From Lactiplantibacillus mudanjiangensis (lineage in GTDB: Bacteria > Bacillota > Bacilli > Lactobacillales > Lactobacillaceae): DNA of 64,000 nucleotides. The notes below the pieces were generated by a model, which searched no databases, was not told the DNA's origin, and was given only the letters and a program-made list of their open reading frames with translations. The first letter of the stretch is position 1, and every line of letters starts with the position of its first letter. Positions 8,162 to 16,449 of the stretch are shown here, piece by piece. The DNA lies in NCBI RefSeq assembly GCF_005405385.1, contig NZ_BJDY01000002.1, positions 186,001 to 250,000 of the forward strand, given 5' to 3'. Position numbers and translations under genes: made by a program.

Positions 8162-8311
8162 GTATTCCCACGCATGTAGGGATGAGACCATCGTAAAATT
8201 ACTGGTTAACTTTATTTAAGGCGTATTCCCCACGTACGTAGAGATGATCCTAAAAAAAGAGCCAGGTTTGTGTTCCTAGCTCAGTGTTCCCTATGAACGT
8301 AGGGACGATTA
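8162..8311 (+). CRISPR. Decayed CRISPR array 2, three repeats
   Basis: Repeats at 8162-8189 (one C lost, altered 3' end), 8223-8250 (two changes) and 8284-8311 (strongly degenerate). Both gaps are exactly 33 bases, so the original spacing is preserved although the repeats have decayed. The two spacers (8190-8222 and 8251-8283) differ from those in array 3. Confidence 0.8.
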
Positions 8312-8324
8312 TTAGTTTGTTTAA

Positions 8325-8372
8325 GCGAAAGGACACGGGTCATGAGATTGATCCGTGTTCTTTCGCCGTCTT
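8325..8372 (+). terminator. Hairpin at the end of CRISPR unit 2
   Basis: GCGAAAGGACACGG (8325-8338) pairs with CCGTGTTCTTTCGC (8353-8366) with one G-T pair, followed by a short T-run. It could end array transcripts or separate them from the convergent aldo/keto reductase gene. Confidence 0.65.
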
Positions 8373-8390
8373 TTAACTGATTAATTAAAA

Positions 8391-9254
8391 TTAGTCTTTT
8401 TTACCACTGTATACGGGGAATACACTATTCTTACCATAGTCATCCATTTTGATTGCTTTTAATATGGTCATATCAGCAGCACTAATATCAAAATCCATTT
8501 CTGTGTTATTCTTCATATGTGCAACACTGCTGGCTTTAGGGAGTGGAACCAAGTTTAATTGTAAACAATACTTGATTGCTAGCTGGGGTACGCTGACTCG
8601 ATATTTTTCAGCCATCGCAACAATTTCTTGTGAGTTCATCATGGCACCATGAGCAACGGGCGAATAAGCTTCGACCAAGATGTTCTTACTTTGCGCGTAC
8701 TCGATTAAGTCAAATGGTGTATTACCAATATGTGCCAATATCTGATTAACCATTGGCATCACTGTGGCATTTTCGATTAAGTTATCTAAGTCAACTTGTT
8801 CAAAGTTAGATACGCCAATCGCACGTAATTTACCAGCTTTGTAAGCTTCTTCCATGGCCCGCCAAGCTTCAAGATTACCTTCAAAATAGTGATTACCACT
8901 TCGAAAATCGTCCCATGGTTCAGGACTATGAATAAGCATCATGTCAAAATAATCTAGGCCAGACTTTTGCAAGGAGTCATCAATGGCAGCCTTGGCACCA
9001 TTATAGTCTTTAAAACGCGCATCTAATTTGGTAGTCACGAATAAGTTCTCACGGGCAATACGACTATTTCGAATTGCTTCACCAACACCGTGTTCATTAC
9101 CGTAGCCTTGGGCAGTATCAATATGGCGATAACCAATCTCAATCGCTGCTTGCACTTTGGCCGGCGCGTCTGCATCCTCAACCATCCAAGTCCCATAACC
9201 AAGTTTAGGCAGTTTAACTCCATTTGCTAACGTATAAGTTTCATTTAAAATCAT
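8391..9254 (-). CDS. aldo/keto reductase
   Basis: 287 residues, the usual length for AKR5-type reductases. The catalytic tetrad is visible: D46 and Y51 in HIDTAQGYGNE, K76 in TTKLDAR, and H109 in LIHS. It would reduce aldehydes or ketones with NADPH in the cytosol; the exact substrate is unknown. The ATG overlaps the stop of a short MerR-like gene (TAATG), so the two form an operon. A LysR gene is divergent from this operon. The pair lies between CRISPR units 2 and 3. Confidence 0.92.
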   Translation of the reverse strand: MILNETYTLANGVKLPKLGYGTWMVEDADAPAKVQAAIEIGYRHIDTAQGYGNEHGVGEAIRNSRIARENLFVTTKLDARFKDYNGAKAAIDDSLQKSGLDYFDMMLIHSPEPWDDFRSGNHYFEGNLEAWRAMEEAYKAGKLRAIGVSNFEQVDLDNLIENATVMPMVNQILAHIGNTPFDLIEYAQSKNILVEAYSPVAHGAMMNSQEIVAMAEKYRVSVPQLAIKYCLQLNLVPLPKASSVAHMKNNTEMDFDISAADMTILKAIKMDDYGKNSVFPVYSGKKD

Positions 9255-9454
9255 TAATCATCGTTCCTTTCTTGTAATTGTCGAATTAAAAAGTCCACGC
9301 AATAAAGTTGTTGCTGTGACTGATGGATGGTGCTCAGTAAATGTTTTCGATAGTCATTAAGTTGGATTTGCTGTTGTGGCTTTGATGATGCCATCAGCTT
9401 TTTGACCACTGCTAAAGACATACCGGTATCACTTAACGCTTGAACTGTAAGCAT
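9254..9454 (-). CDS. MerR family regulator fragment lacking the DNA-binding domain
   Basis: 66 residues that match only the dimerisation part of MerR-type regulators (SDTGMSLAVVKKLM, then a helix ending LIRQLQERNDD). The N-terminal winged helix that binds DNA is missing, and none is found upstream. Still, an ATG with GGAGGG six bases before it is in place, so a short protein could be made. It is either a remnant of a full regulator that once controlled the aldo/keto reductase or a dimerisation-only modulator. The first is more likely. Confidence 0.6.
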   Translation of the reverse strand: MLTVQALSDTGMSLAVVKKLMASSKPQQQIQLNDYRKHLLSTIHQSQQQLYCVDFLIRQLQERNDD

Positions 9455-9603
9455 CACTATCCCTCCATCGCATTTGATAAATCAATTATAAAATCGTTCT
9501 TGATTCATTACCAACACTTGTTTTTCATGGATTACCATGCTTTTTATTCATATTACAACGTGATAGACTAAACCTAAATAAGTTTGAAATGGGAGACACC
9601 TTT

Positions 9604-10485
9604 ATGGATGTACGCATATTGAAATACTTTCTAGCAGTTGCGCAAGAGCAAAATATTACGAGAGCGGCGGAGAGTTTACATACGTCGCAATCAAACTTGT
9701 CTCGTCAACTAGCCGCATTTGAGGATGATATTGGGAAACAGTTGATTAATCGTGGCAGTCGTAAGATAACCTTAACTGATGAAGGGATGTTTCTGCGTAA
9801 ACGGGCTCAAGAAATTGTTGACTTAGTTGATCGCACATCCAATGATTTGATTAATTTTGACAATGACGTCACCGGTGATGTCTATTTGGCGGCTGCGGAA
9901 ACACCAGCGATTCGCTTACTAGCGGACGTTATGGTTGACATACAAAAACAACATTCGCAAATCAAATTTCACATTTTTTCTGGTAGTACCATTGAGGTGG
10001 CCGAGCGCTTAGATACTGGGTTAGTTGATTTTGGGATTTTAGTTGAACCGGTTGACCTACAAAAATACGATTATTTACGGTTACCAGTGAAGGATACTTG
10101 GGGCGTTTTAATGCAACGTGATAGTCCTTTAGCACAAAAAAAGGTCGTTGAACCAGCGGATATGCGAGATAAGCCCATCTTGGGTTCACGACAAATGTTA
10201 GATGGCAACGTTTTATCAGGTTGGTTAGGGATCAACCCACATGAATTAAATATTGTGGCTACGTTTAACTTAATCAATAGTCCGGCTATGATGATTGAGC
10301 GTGGCATGGGCTATGCGTTTACATTCAGTCATTTAATTAATACGACCGGCAACCCTAATCTTTGTTTTCGACCATTGATGCCAAAGGTGGAAACCAGCCT
10401 TTATTTGGTATGGAAAAAGTATCAAGTTATGACACCGGCCAACAATCTTTTTTTGAAGCAATTACGTCATCAATTGACTTTCTAA
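9604..10485 (+). CDS. LysR family transcriptional regulator
   Basis: 293 residues, normal LysR length. The N-terminal helix-turn-helix (about 1-60) includes FLAVAQEQNITRAAESLHTS and QSNLSRQLAAFED; the rest is the substrate-binding domain. The ATG at 9604 is chosen because it begins the conserved MDVRILKYF and follows GGGAGA; an ATG 15 bases earlier lies before that site. It is divergent from the MerR-fragment/aldo-keto reductase operon, which it may regulate. Confidence 0.92.
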   Translation: MDVRILKYFLAVAQEQNITRAAESLHTSQSNLSRQLAAFEDDIGKQLINRGSRKITLTDEGMFLRKRAQEIVDLVDRTSNDLINFDNDVTGDVYLAAAETPAIRLLADVMVDIQKQHSQIKFHIFSGSTIEVAERLDTGLVDFGILVEPVDLQKYDYLRLPVKDTWGVLMQRDSPLAQKKVVEPADMRDKPILGSRQMLDGNVLSGWLGINPHELNIVATFNLINSPAMMIERGMGYAFTFSHLINTTGNPNLCFRPLMPKVETSLYLVWKKYQVMTPANNLFLKQLRHQLTF

Positions 10486-10621
10486 AATAATATAACAATC
10501 TTAATTGCTTATAGGTAGTAGAGGATAGGTACGGAAAAGTGGGGACTTGCAAAATGCGACCCACAGAATTGATAGTTGGACAACCGGTAAAAATTTATTT
10601 GACGGATCTAGGTAATAGATA

Positions 10622-10734
10622 AAGCTGCATAGGTATCTTATACTAGATACATTAGGACGATTGTTTGGATGCAAAGTGATGTAATTTCGACTTTTTTGAA
10701 AAATAGAATGCTGGTATAACGGCGTTTGTTTAGT
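10622..10734 (+). repeat. CRISPR leader copy 3
   Basis: Diverged but clear match to leaders 1 and 2: TATACTAGATACATTAGGACG, then GCAAAGTGATGTAATTTCG, then GGCGTTTGTTTAG directly before the first repeat. The 136 bases before it (10486-10621), after the LysR stop, show no gene. Confidence 0.75.
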
Positions 10735-11128
10735 GTATTCCCCACGCATGTAGGGATGATCCCGGCCGGCATGATTTTAACGGCAAACTGCCGCCGTATT
10801 CCCCACGCATGTAGGGATGATCCTACACGTACCGGGTTCACCGGTGTCCGTGCTTGGTATTCCCCACGCATGTAGGGATGATCCCTGGCACGGCCTAAGC
10901 GTTGATGGTAGCCACGAGTATTCCCCACGCATGTAGGGATGATCCCAGCAATTCCCATATCAGGATTACCATCAAAAAGTATTCCCCACGTATGTAGGGA
11001 TGATCCTTGGGCGATGCTTGATTGTGTTATTAAGCATGAGTATTCCCCACGTACGTAGGGATGATCCCGAACAGAAATTTTTGCCAATAGATTCACACTA
11101 ATATTCCTCACGCATGTAGGGATGATCC
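10735..11128 (+). CRISPR. Type I-E-like CRISPR array, 7 repeats and 6 spacers
   Basis: Repeats of 28 bases start at 10735, 10796, 10857, 10918, 10979, 11040 and 11101. All six spacers are 33 bases, typical of type I-E. Repeats 1-4 are identical (start GTATTCCCCACG, end GGGATGATCC). Repeat 5 has one change, repeat 6 two and repeat 7 two, so decay rises away from the leader, which sets the orientation as + strand. A possible further remnant lies near 11162. The repeat has the inner palindrome CCCCACGCATGTAGGG expected for Cas6e. No cas gene is in the window; targets of the spacers cannot be told here. Confidence 0.95.
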
Positions 11129-11267
11129 CATTTTAAGAAGCCCTAACTACTATGCTGCCACGCCACACACGTATGGGTTGAATTAAAGATAAAACAGCAT
11201 GTTTAAAATTAAGTCTTGAGGACTAAGAAATAAGCACAACAGTTCTGAAAACATCAATTATAAATTA

Positions 11268-11311
11268 AAAAATAGTGATTTCTTCATCAGTAAGAAGAAG
11301 TCACTATTTTT
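11268..11311. terminator. Terminator downstream of array 3
   Basis: 18-bp arms AAAAATAGTGATTTCTTC (11268-11285) and its near-complement (11294-11311, one G-T pair) with an 8-base loop and T-run on both strands. It can end array transcripts and the convergent TetR gene. Confidence 0.85.
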
Positions 11312-11343
11312 GCTGCCTAATTACAATTTAGCTAGTTTATATT

Positions 11344-11886
11344 TTATAATCCCGGTTCAATCAACTGCCAAGTTCGTTCAAATCGATCTTGATAATCATC
11401 ATCTAGCCAAGTTTCTTTAAATGTCGGTAACATAAAAATGGCAAATGCGGCGATAACGGCTTCGGCGCGTTCATAATGTGCGTCGTGATAAGCCAATAAA
11501 ATATCGACATTTTGATAGGCTGGTTGTAAAACCCGTCGCAAGGCAGCCGGATTATTATCGAGATACTGGGTATTGAGCGCAAACATTTGGGGATTATTTT
11601 GGTAAGTACGTTTTTTGGCATTTACTAACGCCCACAGCCAAGTATGTAGCTGTTCGTGAGTGCTTCCACTGGTATAGATCGGTAATGCATCTAAAATTTC
11701 ACGTTGAAACCAGCGTGTGGCAACGGCTTCCCATAGGGCCTGCTTATTGCGGAAATGCTTATAAAGCGCGGCGTGGGTCATGCCTAAAGCGGTGGCGATT
11801 TGTGATAAGGTAACATCGGCTTTGCCGGTTTGTTGAATTAAGCTTTCAGCGGTGGTAATAATTGCGCGGCGAGTCGTTGATGGCAT
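11344..11886 (-). CDS. TetR family transcriptional regulator
   Basis: 180 residues. The N-terminal helix-turn-helix reads VTLSQIATALGMTHAALYKHFRNKQALWEAV (written here across about residues 25-55 in two motif parts: ATALGMTHAALY and KHFRNK). The C-terminal helical domain is the ligand and dimer part. It is divergent from an alcohol dehydrogenase/quinone oxidoreductase gene and the gap contains an inverted repeat, so it probably represses that gene and itself. The inducer is unknown. Confidence 0.92.
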   Translation of the reverse strand: MPSTTRRAIITTAESLIQQTGKADVTLSQIATALGMTHAALYKHFRNKQALWEAVATRWFQREILDALPIYTSGSTHEQLHTWLWALVNAKKRTYQNNPQMFALNTQYLDNNPAALRRVLQPAYQNVDILLAYHDAHYERAEAVIAAFAIFMLPTFKETWLDDDYQDRFERTWQLIEPGL

Positions 11887-11963
11887 GTGTGTTCACTCCA
11901 GTTAAATTATTAATGAATACTAATAGTTTATCATATCTAATTTTACTAAGTGACATAATTTGA

Positions 11964-12005
11964 TTTTTGTAACATTATATTTTAAACTAGCAAAAGTTAC
12001 AAAAA
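11964..12005. promoter_or_regulatory. Inverted repeat in the TetR/ADH divergent promoter region
   Basis: TTTTTGTAAC (11964-11973) and GTTACAAAAA (11996-12005) are perfect complements 22 bases apart; a related half ATGTTACC follows at about 12013. The position between a TetR gene and its divergent neighbour makes it a candidate operator. Confidence 0.55.
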
Positions 12006-12046
12006 CAATAAAATGTTACCAAATGATTTTAGAGGAGTTATCGCCG

Positions 12047-13048
12047 ATGCAAGCAGCGCAATTATTAAAGTACGATCGTCAATTCAAATTAGTAGTCAAT
12101 GATATTCCGATGCCAGAACCACAGTGCCATGAAATTTTAGTTCAAGTTAAGGCAGCAGCCGTCAATCCGTTAGACCGTTTAATTGGGACGGGGAGTGTGC
12201 GCTTAATCCAAGATTACAAACGACCAGTTACGATGGGCAATGAATTGGCCGGTGTTGTGACCGCGGTTGGTTCAGCAGTCACCCAATTTCAAGCTGGTGA
12301 TCGCGTTTATACACGACTGCCCTTAACCAAGATTGGCGCTTTTGCGGAATACGTGACGATTGACCAAGCGGCGGTAGCGTTGATGCCAGCTCACTTAGAT
12401 TTTGCGCAAGCAGCGGCGGTGCCCTTGACTGGATTAACAGCCTATCAAGCGTTACATGAAGAACTCAAAGCTAAAGCAGGGGAATCGGTCCTTATTCCCG
12501 GCGGTTCGGGCTCATTTGGTCAATTGGCGATTCCGATAGCTAAGCAAATGGGATTAACTGTTTTGGTCAGTGGCAACGCCCGTGGCGAAGCCAACGCGAA
12601 AGCCTTAGGTGCTGATCAATATTTCGATTACCGCAAGACGAATTATTGGGAACAGGTGCAAGCTGTCGATAATGTGATCGATACGTTAGGCGCTGCTGAA
12701 CTGCCGCATGAATTGGCCACTTTGAAGGCTGGTGGTACGGTGCTATCACTTAAAGCGGGTCCTAATCGCCAGTTCGCTCAAGATCATCAATTTTCGGCTT
12801 GGAAAAGGGGATTATTTAGTCTGGTTGGTCGCAAACTTGATCGACAGGCGCAACAGCAGAATAAGCATTATCGGTTTATGTTTGTCCGTAGTGATGGCGA
12901 ACAATTACGGTCAGTAACGGATATTGTTACTGGCAAGCAATTAGTCCCAGCAATTGAGCCAACCGTCTTTAAACTTAAAGATATAAATGCAGCGTTAGAT
13001 TTAGTTGGGAGCGGTCATCCTAAAGGTAAAGTGATTATTCGTTTCTAA
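12047..13048 (+). CDS. NADP-dependent oxidoreductase, quinone oxidoreductase/zinc-free ADH type
   Basis: 333 residues from the ATG at 12047, which follows AGAGGAG; the longer frame upstream is not supported. MDR superfamily features: N-terminal GroES-like part with AAAVNPLDRLIGTG, MGNELAGVV, then the nucleotide-binding part with IPGGSGSFGQLAI near residues 150-165. The cysteine zinc ligands of classical ADHs are absent, fitting the quinone oxidoreductase branch. It would reduce quinones or enones with NADPH. It is divergent from a TetR regulator. A terminator follows. Confidence 0.9.
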   Translation: MQAAQLLKYDRQFKLVVNDIPMPEPQCHEILVQVKAAAVNPLDRLIGTGSVRLIQDYKRPVTMGNELAGVVTAVGSAVTQFQAGDRVYTRLPLTKIGAFAEYVTIDQAAVALMPAHLDFAQAAAVPLTGLTAYQALHEELKAKAGESVLIPGGSGSFGQLAIPIAKQMGLTVLVSGNARGEANAKALGADQYFDYRKTNYWEQVQAVDNVIDTLGAAELPHELATLKAGGTVLSLKAGPNRQFAQDHQFSAWKRGLFSLVGRKLDRQAQQQNKHYRFMFVRSDGEQLRSVTDIVTGKQLVPAIEPTVFKLKDINAALDLVGSGHPKGKVIIRF

Positions 13049-13078
13049 TTGATGACGAAAAAAGAATACAAGTATACA

Positions 13079-13115
13079 AAAAGCAGATGATTGCATTATA
13101 CAATCATCTGCTTTT
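13079..13115. terminator. Bidirectional terminator
   Basis: AAAAGCAGATGATTG (13079-13093) and its perfect complement (13101-13115) around a 7-base loop, with A and T runs. It serves both the oxidoreductase gene and the convergent RNase H gene. Confidence 0.92.
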
Positions 13116-13124
13116 GACGTGAAT

Positions 13125-14018
13125 TTAACGCTCGTTTTTCCAATCAGCTACAATGCTTTCCATGGCAGCGATTGATTGATCTTTTTGTCCTGGTTGCGAT
13201 AAATGTCCTTGTTCTGTGTGTTCAGAAGTTGGTTTTGATTCGGTTGGTGAGACTTTGGTGGTGGATACTGACTTAGTCGATTTAGCTACCGTTTTATGTT
13301 CGGCCACTGGTTGACCCGGTTTCATTGCATCCATCGTCTGGTTCAATAAATGGTCAACGAGGACGTTACCATCAGTATTAGCATGACCTTTGACCCATTG
13401 AAAATCTAAATGGCTAAAGTTTTTAAGTTGCTGATAAACGATTTTCCAAAGTTCAGCGTTCACTAATTCACCATTAGCTCGTCGCCAGCCACGTCGTTGC
13501 CAGCCGTTCAGCCAGTTTTGCTGAATCGGATTTAAAACGTATTTTGAATCGGTAATCACAACAATGTCAGCTTCGGTTTTATCCAAAAGGGTGAGGCGAT
13601 CCAACGCTTGAATTAATGCCATGACTTCCATGCGATTGTTAGTCGCGCCCCATTCACCACCCGTGTCGGTTAAGGTTTCATCAGGCAAGATAATCTGATA
13701 AGCCCAAGCGGACTTATCGGTTGGCTTGACTTGCCCACCTTGAACGTTACCAGTATTGCGGTTACCGCCATCGGTATAGACGGTAATATCAGCGTGACGT
13801 GCGGGGGCCGATTTTGTCGTGGCACCGGATTTTGAAGGGGTCTTACGGGCAGGTTTAGTCGTACTGCCTTGCATAAATGCTTCGGCTTCGGCCCGAGTTG
13901 GAAAACTCTTGAATTGGGCACCGCCATAACCACTCGTTTGTTTTTGACATTCTGCCCAGGTAGTATAAATGCCGGGATGATAGCCAGCACGAACGGCATA
14001 GAATTTTGTTTTAGGCAT
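13125..14018 (-). CDS. rnhA: ribonuclease HI with N-terminal viroplasmin-like domain
   Basis: 297 residues in three parts. Residues 1-50 (KFYAVRAGYHPGIYTTW, then GGAQFKSFPTRAEAEAFM) are the RNA/DNA hybrid-binding domain seen in eukaryotic-type RNase H1. A Ser/Thr/Lys-rich linker follows. Residues 77-228 are the catalytic domain with D83, E131, D157 and D222. It would remove RNA from RNA/DNA hybrids. Odd feature: a polar C-terminal tail of about 68 residues (from about 229), rich in Ser, Thr, Lys and Glu, not part of the usual enzyme. It is a single gene between terminator and TetR gene. Confidence 0.93.
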   Translation of the reverse strand: MPKTKFYAVRAGYHPGIYTTWAECQKQTSGYGGAQFKSFPTRAEAEAFMQGSTTKPARKTPSKSGATTKSAPARHADITVYTDGGNRNTGNVQGGQVKPTDKSAWAYQIILPDETLTDTGGEWGATNNRMEVMALIQALDRLTLLDKTEADIVVITDSKYVLNPIQQNWLNGWQRRGWRRANGELVNAELWKIVYQQLKNFSHLDFQWVKGHANTDGNVLVDHLLNQTMDAMKPGQPVAEHKTVAKSTKSVSTTKVSPTESKPTSEHTEQGHLSQPGQKDQSIAAMESIVADWKNER

Positions 14019-14064
14019 AATAAACTCACTTTCTCATCAAAATAATCTAGTATATTATACCGTA

Positions 14065-14628
14065 CTATTCGGGTGTGGGCATCATTGCGGGCTGCGTTTT
14101 AGATAATCGTTCAATCAGCTTACCAAGATACTGTGGCGATTCAATCATCCCTTTATTAAGCCAGGTAATCGCAACATTAACGACGGCGCCGGAAAGGTAT
14201 TCCACATAGTAAGGCTCATTGATAATGGTGTTACGAGCGGGATGACTAATACGATCATGTTGCATCAAAATTTGAAAGACTGATTGAAACGTTTGAAAGA
14301 CAATCATGACCTGCCCATTTTGAATGAGTAGGCGATTAGTATCAGCGTCATGCTTGATCACTTCAAAGTACCGTGTCATGAGATCTGCCATGTCACTTTT
14401 AGCCGTTAGTGGTAGTCGCCGCAAATATTTCAACATGAGTTGTTCTTGATACATCAGAATGATTTTTTCAAAATTTCCATAATTCCGATAGAAGTAGGTT
14501 CGTGACACGTCGGCTTGCTGACAAAGCTCAGTAATCCCAATGTCGGCCATCGGTTTTTGAGACATCAGTTGCAGCAAAACTTGATAGATGGCGACTAGCT
14601 TTTGCTGTTTGCGTTCTTGGGGACTCAT
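14065..14628 (-). CDS. TetR family transcriptional regulator
   Basis: About 187 residues. The helix-turn-helix is ITELCQQADVSRTYFYRNYGN, near residues 30-50, followed by a helical effector domain ending in a C-terminal region with TWLNKGM, which resembles TetR members with the dhaS-like C-terminal part. Start choice is uncertain: ATG codons lie in and 12 bases after the GAGGAG site; I use the later one. It is divergent from an MFS exporter gene, so it probably controls the efflux pump and the quinone reductase downstream. Confidence 0.88.
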   Translation of the reverse strand: MSPQERKQQKLVAIYQVLLQLMSQKPMADIGITELCQQADVSRTYFYRNYGNFEKIILMYQEQLMLKYLRRLPLTAKSDMADLMTRYFEVIKHDADTNRLLIQNGQVMIVFQTFQSVFQILMQHDRISHPARNTIINEPYYVEYLSGAVVNVAITWLNKGMIESPQYLGKLIERLSKTQPAMMPTPE

Positions 14629-14721
14629 GGTTAACAACATCTCCTCTTTTTGTAACCTAAACATTTATTTTGTTTTTGTCTACTCGTAAACTATGGTCAA
14701 CACTTAAGAGGGGGCAACAAT

Positions 14722-16416
14722 ATGAACCACTCAATGAGAATTGTCTTGACCATGGCGATTGGGATCTTCTTATGCTTATTAGATACGACCGTCATGAATA
14801 TCGCTTTACCCGTAATGCAAACCGGGCTATCAACTAGTTTAACGCAACTATCATGGGCATTAAATGTCTACACGATTTTATTTGCCAGTTTAACGATTCC
14901 ACTAGGCCGCTTGGCAGATATTTATGGTCGTAGCCGACTATACCTAGTCGGATTAAGCTTATTTTTAATTGGATCACTCAGTTCTGGTTTGGCCGCTAAT
15001 GTCGGCTGGTTGATTGCTGGTCGTGGCCTACAAAGCTTAGGCGCGGCGATCGTCTTTCCAGCCAGTATGACGATTGGCATTCAAAGTGTGGCACCGGAAA
15101 AACGAACGAGTGCAATCGCTATTTTAGGTGCCACGCAAGGGTTAGCTGCTGCGCTCGGACCGACAATCGGTGGTGCGGTGACACAGTTCTTCGGTTGGCG
15201 CGGGATTTTCTTAATCAATGTACCATTTGTCATTTTAGCGTTTATCTTATGCTTACGGTTATTGAGTTGGCAACATCAGCGACCAGTTGGTGAACGATTG
15301 GATCTTTGGGGCAGTCTATTATCGATGACAATGCTCTTTAGCTTAACCTTAGCATTGGTTAAAGGCGATGATTGGGGCTGGACTAGTGGCGCAATTATCG
15401 GTTTGGCAGTGACCAGTATCGTGGCCTTAGACGCCTTTCTATTTGCCGAAGCGCATGTTGATCAACCAATGGTACCACTAGCTTTGTTTAAGGACCGTCA
15501 ATTTACTGGTTCCGCGATTGTGACCGTGATTGCGGGGGTTTTCATGGTGGCGATCATGGTCCTCATGCCGAGTTATTTTACCCGGGTCATGGGTAAAAGT
15601 GAGCTGATGGCAGCGCTAATGATTACGCCAACGTCCTTGATGATCTTTATTTTTTCACCGCTTAGTGGGTTTCTACTAGCCAAATTAGGACCGCGATTAG
15701 TAATTTTTAGTGGCTCGTTAGCGATTGCGTGTGGTTATGGTTGGTTGAGCATTTTGAATCCACGAGCGTATTGGCAATTGGTCATTGTTTTTGTCCTAGT
15801 TGGAATGGGCTATGGCATTGTGATTGGTCCAATTACCGTGTTAGCAGCCGGCAAATTAACTGGCAAGCTATTAACCGCCTCACAAAGTGTGATTGGGGTC
15901 TTTCGTCAAATTGGGACGTCACTAGCGGTGGCGATCTTCGTTTCAGCGTTGTCAACGAACTTAGTGACAGCTAAACAACATATTTGGCAGTCGACCCAGG
16001 ACCAAGTCGCAAGCTTGAGCATGTCCGCTCAGGCTAAAACCGATACACTAGCGACCGTTAAAACTCGATTGAAGCAGGCGGAGCCATCGACGACCGCTTC
16101 AACACAAGGTATTAGTGCGGCCAAGACCAAACGTTTGGTTAAAACAAACTATCAAGCAGTGGTCAAAAAGCAACAGTTACAGCACGCACCGGTAGCGGTC
16201 CAACATCAGGTTTATCAGCAGGTTCAACAAAAAGTGACCCAAACGGTTGCACACGATAATCGCCAAATTAAAAAGGTGGTGCATCATGTTAAAGTCAAAA
16301 CGCGTTCAGAGCTAGATTGGGCGTTTATGTGGCCGTATCGGTTGGCAATGCCACTGGCTTGGTTGATGCTAGGTTGTACGCTATATTTTGAACGTCGATC
16401 AGATTATTTAGCGTAA
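14722..16416 (+). CDS. MFS drug exporter, DHA2 family, with long polar insert near the C terminus
   Basis: 564 residues with 14 predicted membrane helices. The DHA2 hallmark LDTTVMNIALP is in helix 1 (about 20-30), and the GRLADIYGRSR loop between helices 2 and 3 is the usual MFS signature. These are proton-driven multidrug exporters. Odd feature: about 110 polar residues (roughly 423-535), rich in Gln, Lys, Thr and Val, sit before the last helix, probably an extracytoplasmic coiled domain. The gene is divergent from TetR and followed by a flavodoxin-fold reductase 34 bases later, probably one operon. Confidence 0.9.
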   Translation: MNHSMRIVLTMAIGIFLCLLDTTVMNIALPVMQTGLSTSLTQLSWALNVYTILFASLTIPLGRLADIYGRSRLYLVGLSLFLIGSLSSGLAANVGWLIAGRGLQSLGAAIVFPASMTIGIQSVAPEKRTSAIAILGATQGLAAALGPTIGGAVTQFFGWRGIFLINVPFVILAFILCLRLLSWQHQRPVGERLDLWGSLLSMTMLFSLTLALVKGDDWGWTSGAIIGLAVTSIVALDAFLFAEAHVDQPMVPLALFKDRQFTGSAIVTVIAGVFMVAIMVLMPSYFTRVMGKSELMAALMITPTSLMIFIFSPLSGFLLAKLGPRLVIFSGSLAIACGYGWLSILNPRAYWQLVIVFVLVGMGYGIVIGPITVLAAGKLTGKLLTASQSVIGVFRQIGTSLAVAIFVSALSTNLVTAKQHIWQSTQDQVASLSMSAQAKTDTLATVKTRLKQAEPSTTASTQGISAAKTKRLVKTNYQAVVKKQQLQHAPVAVQHQVYQQVQQKVTQTVAHDNRQIKKVVHHVKVKTRSELDWAFMWPYRLAMPLAWLMLGCTLYFERRSDYLA

Positions 16417-16449
16417 CAATTAGGGGATTAAAGAAGTGGGGGCTTCGCT

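Noticed and set aside
10638-11111. 157-residue open frame on the minus strand with repeated RDHPYVRGEY-like units
   Set aside because: The repeats are translations of the CRISPR repeats and spacers; the spacing is that of the array. No ribosome site.
11150-11190. Eighth CRISPR repeat
   Set aside because: Only CCACACACGTATGGG resembles the repeat and spacing is off by several bases; not counted.
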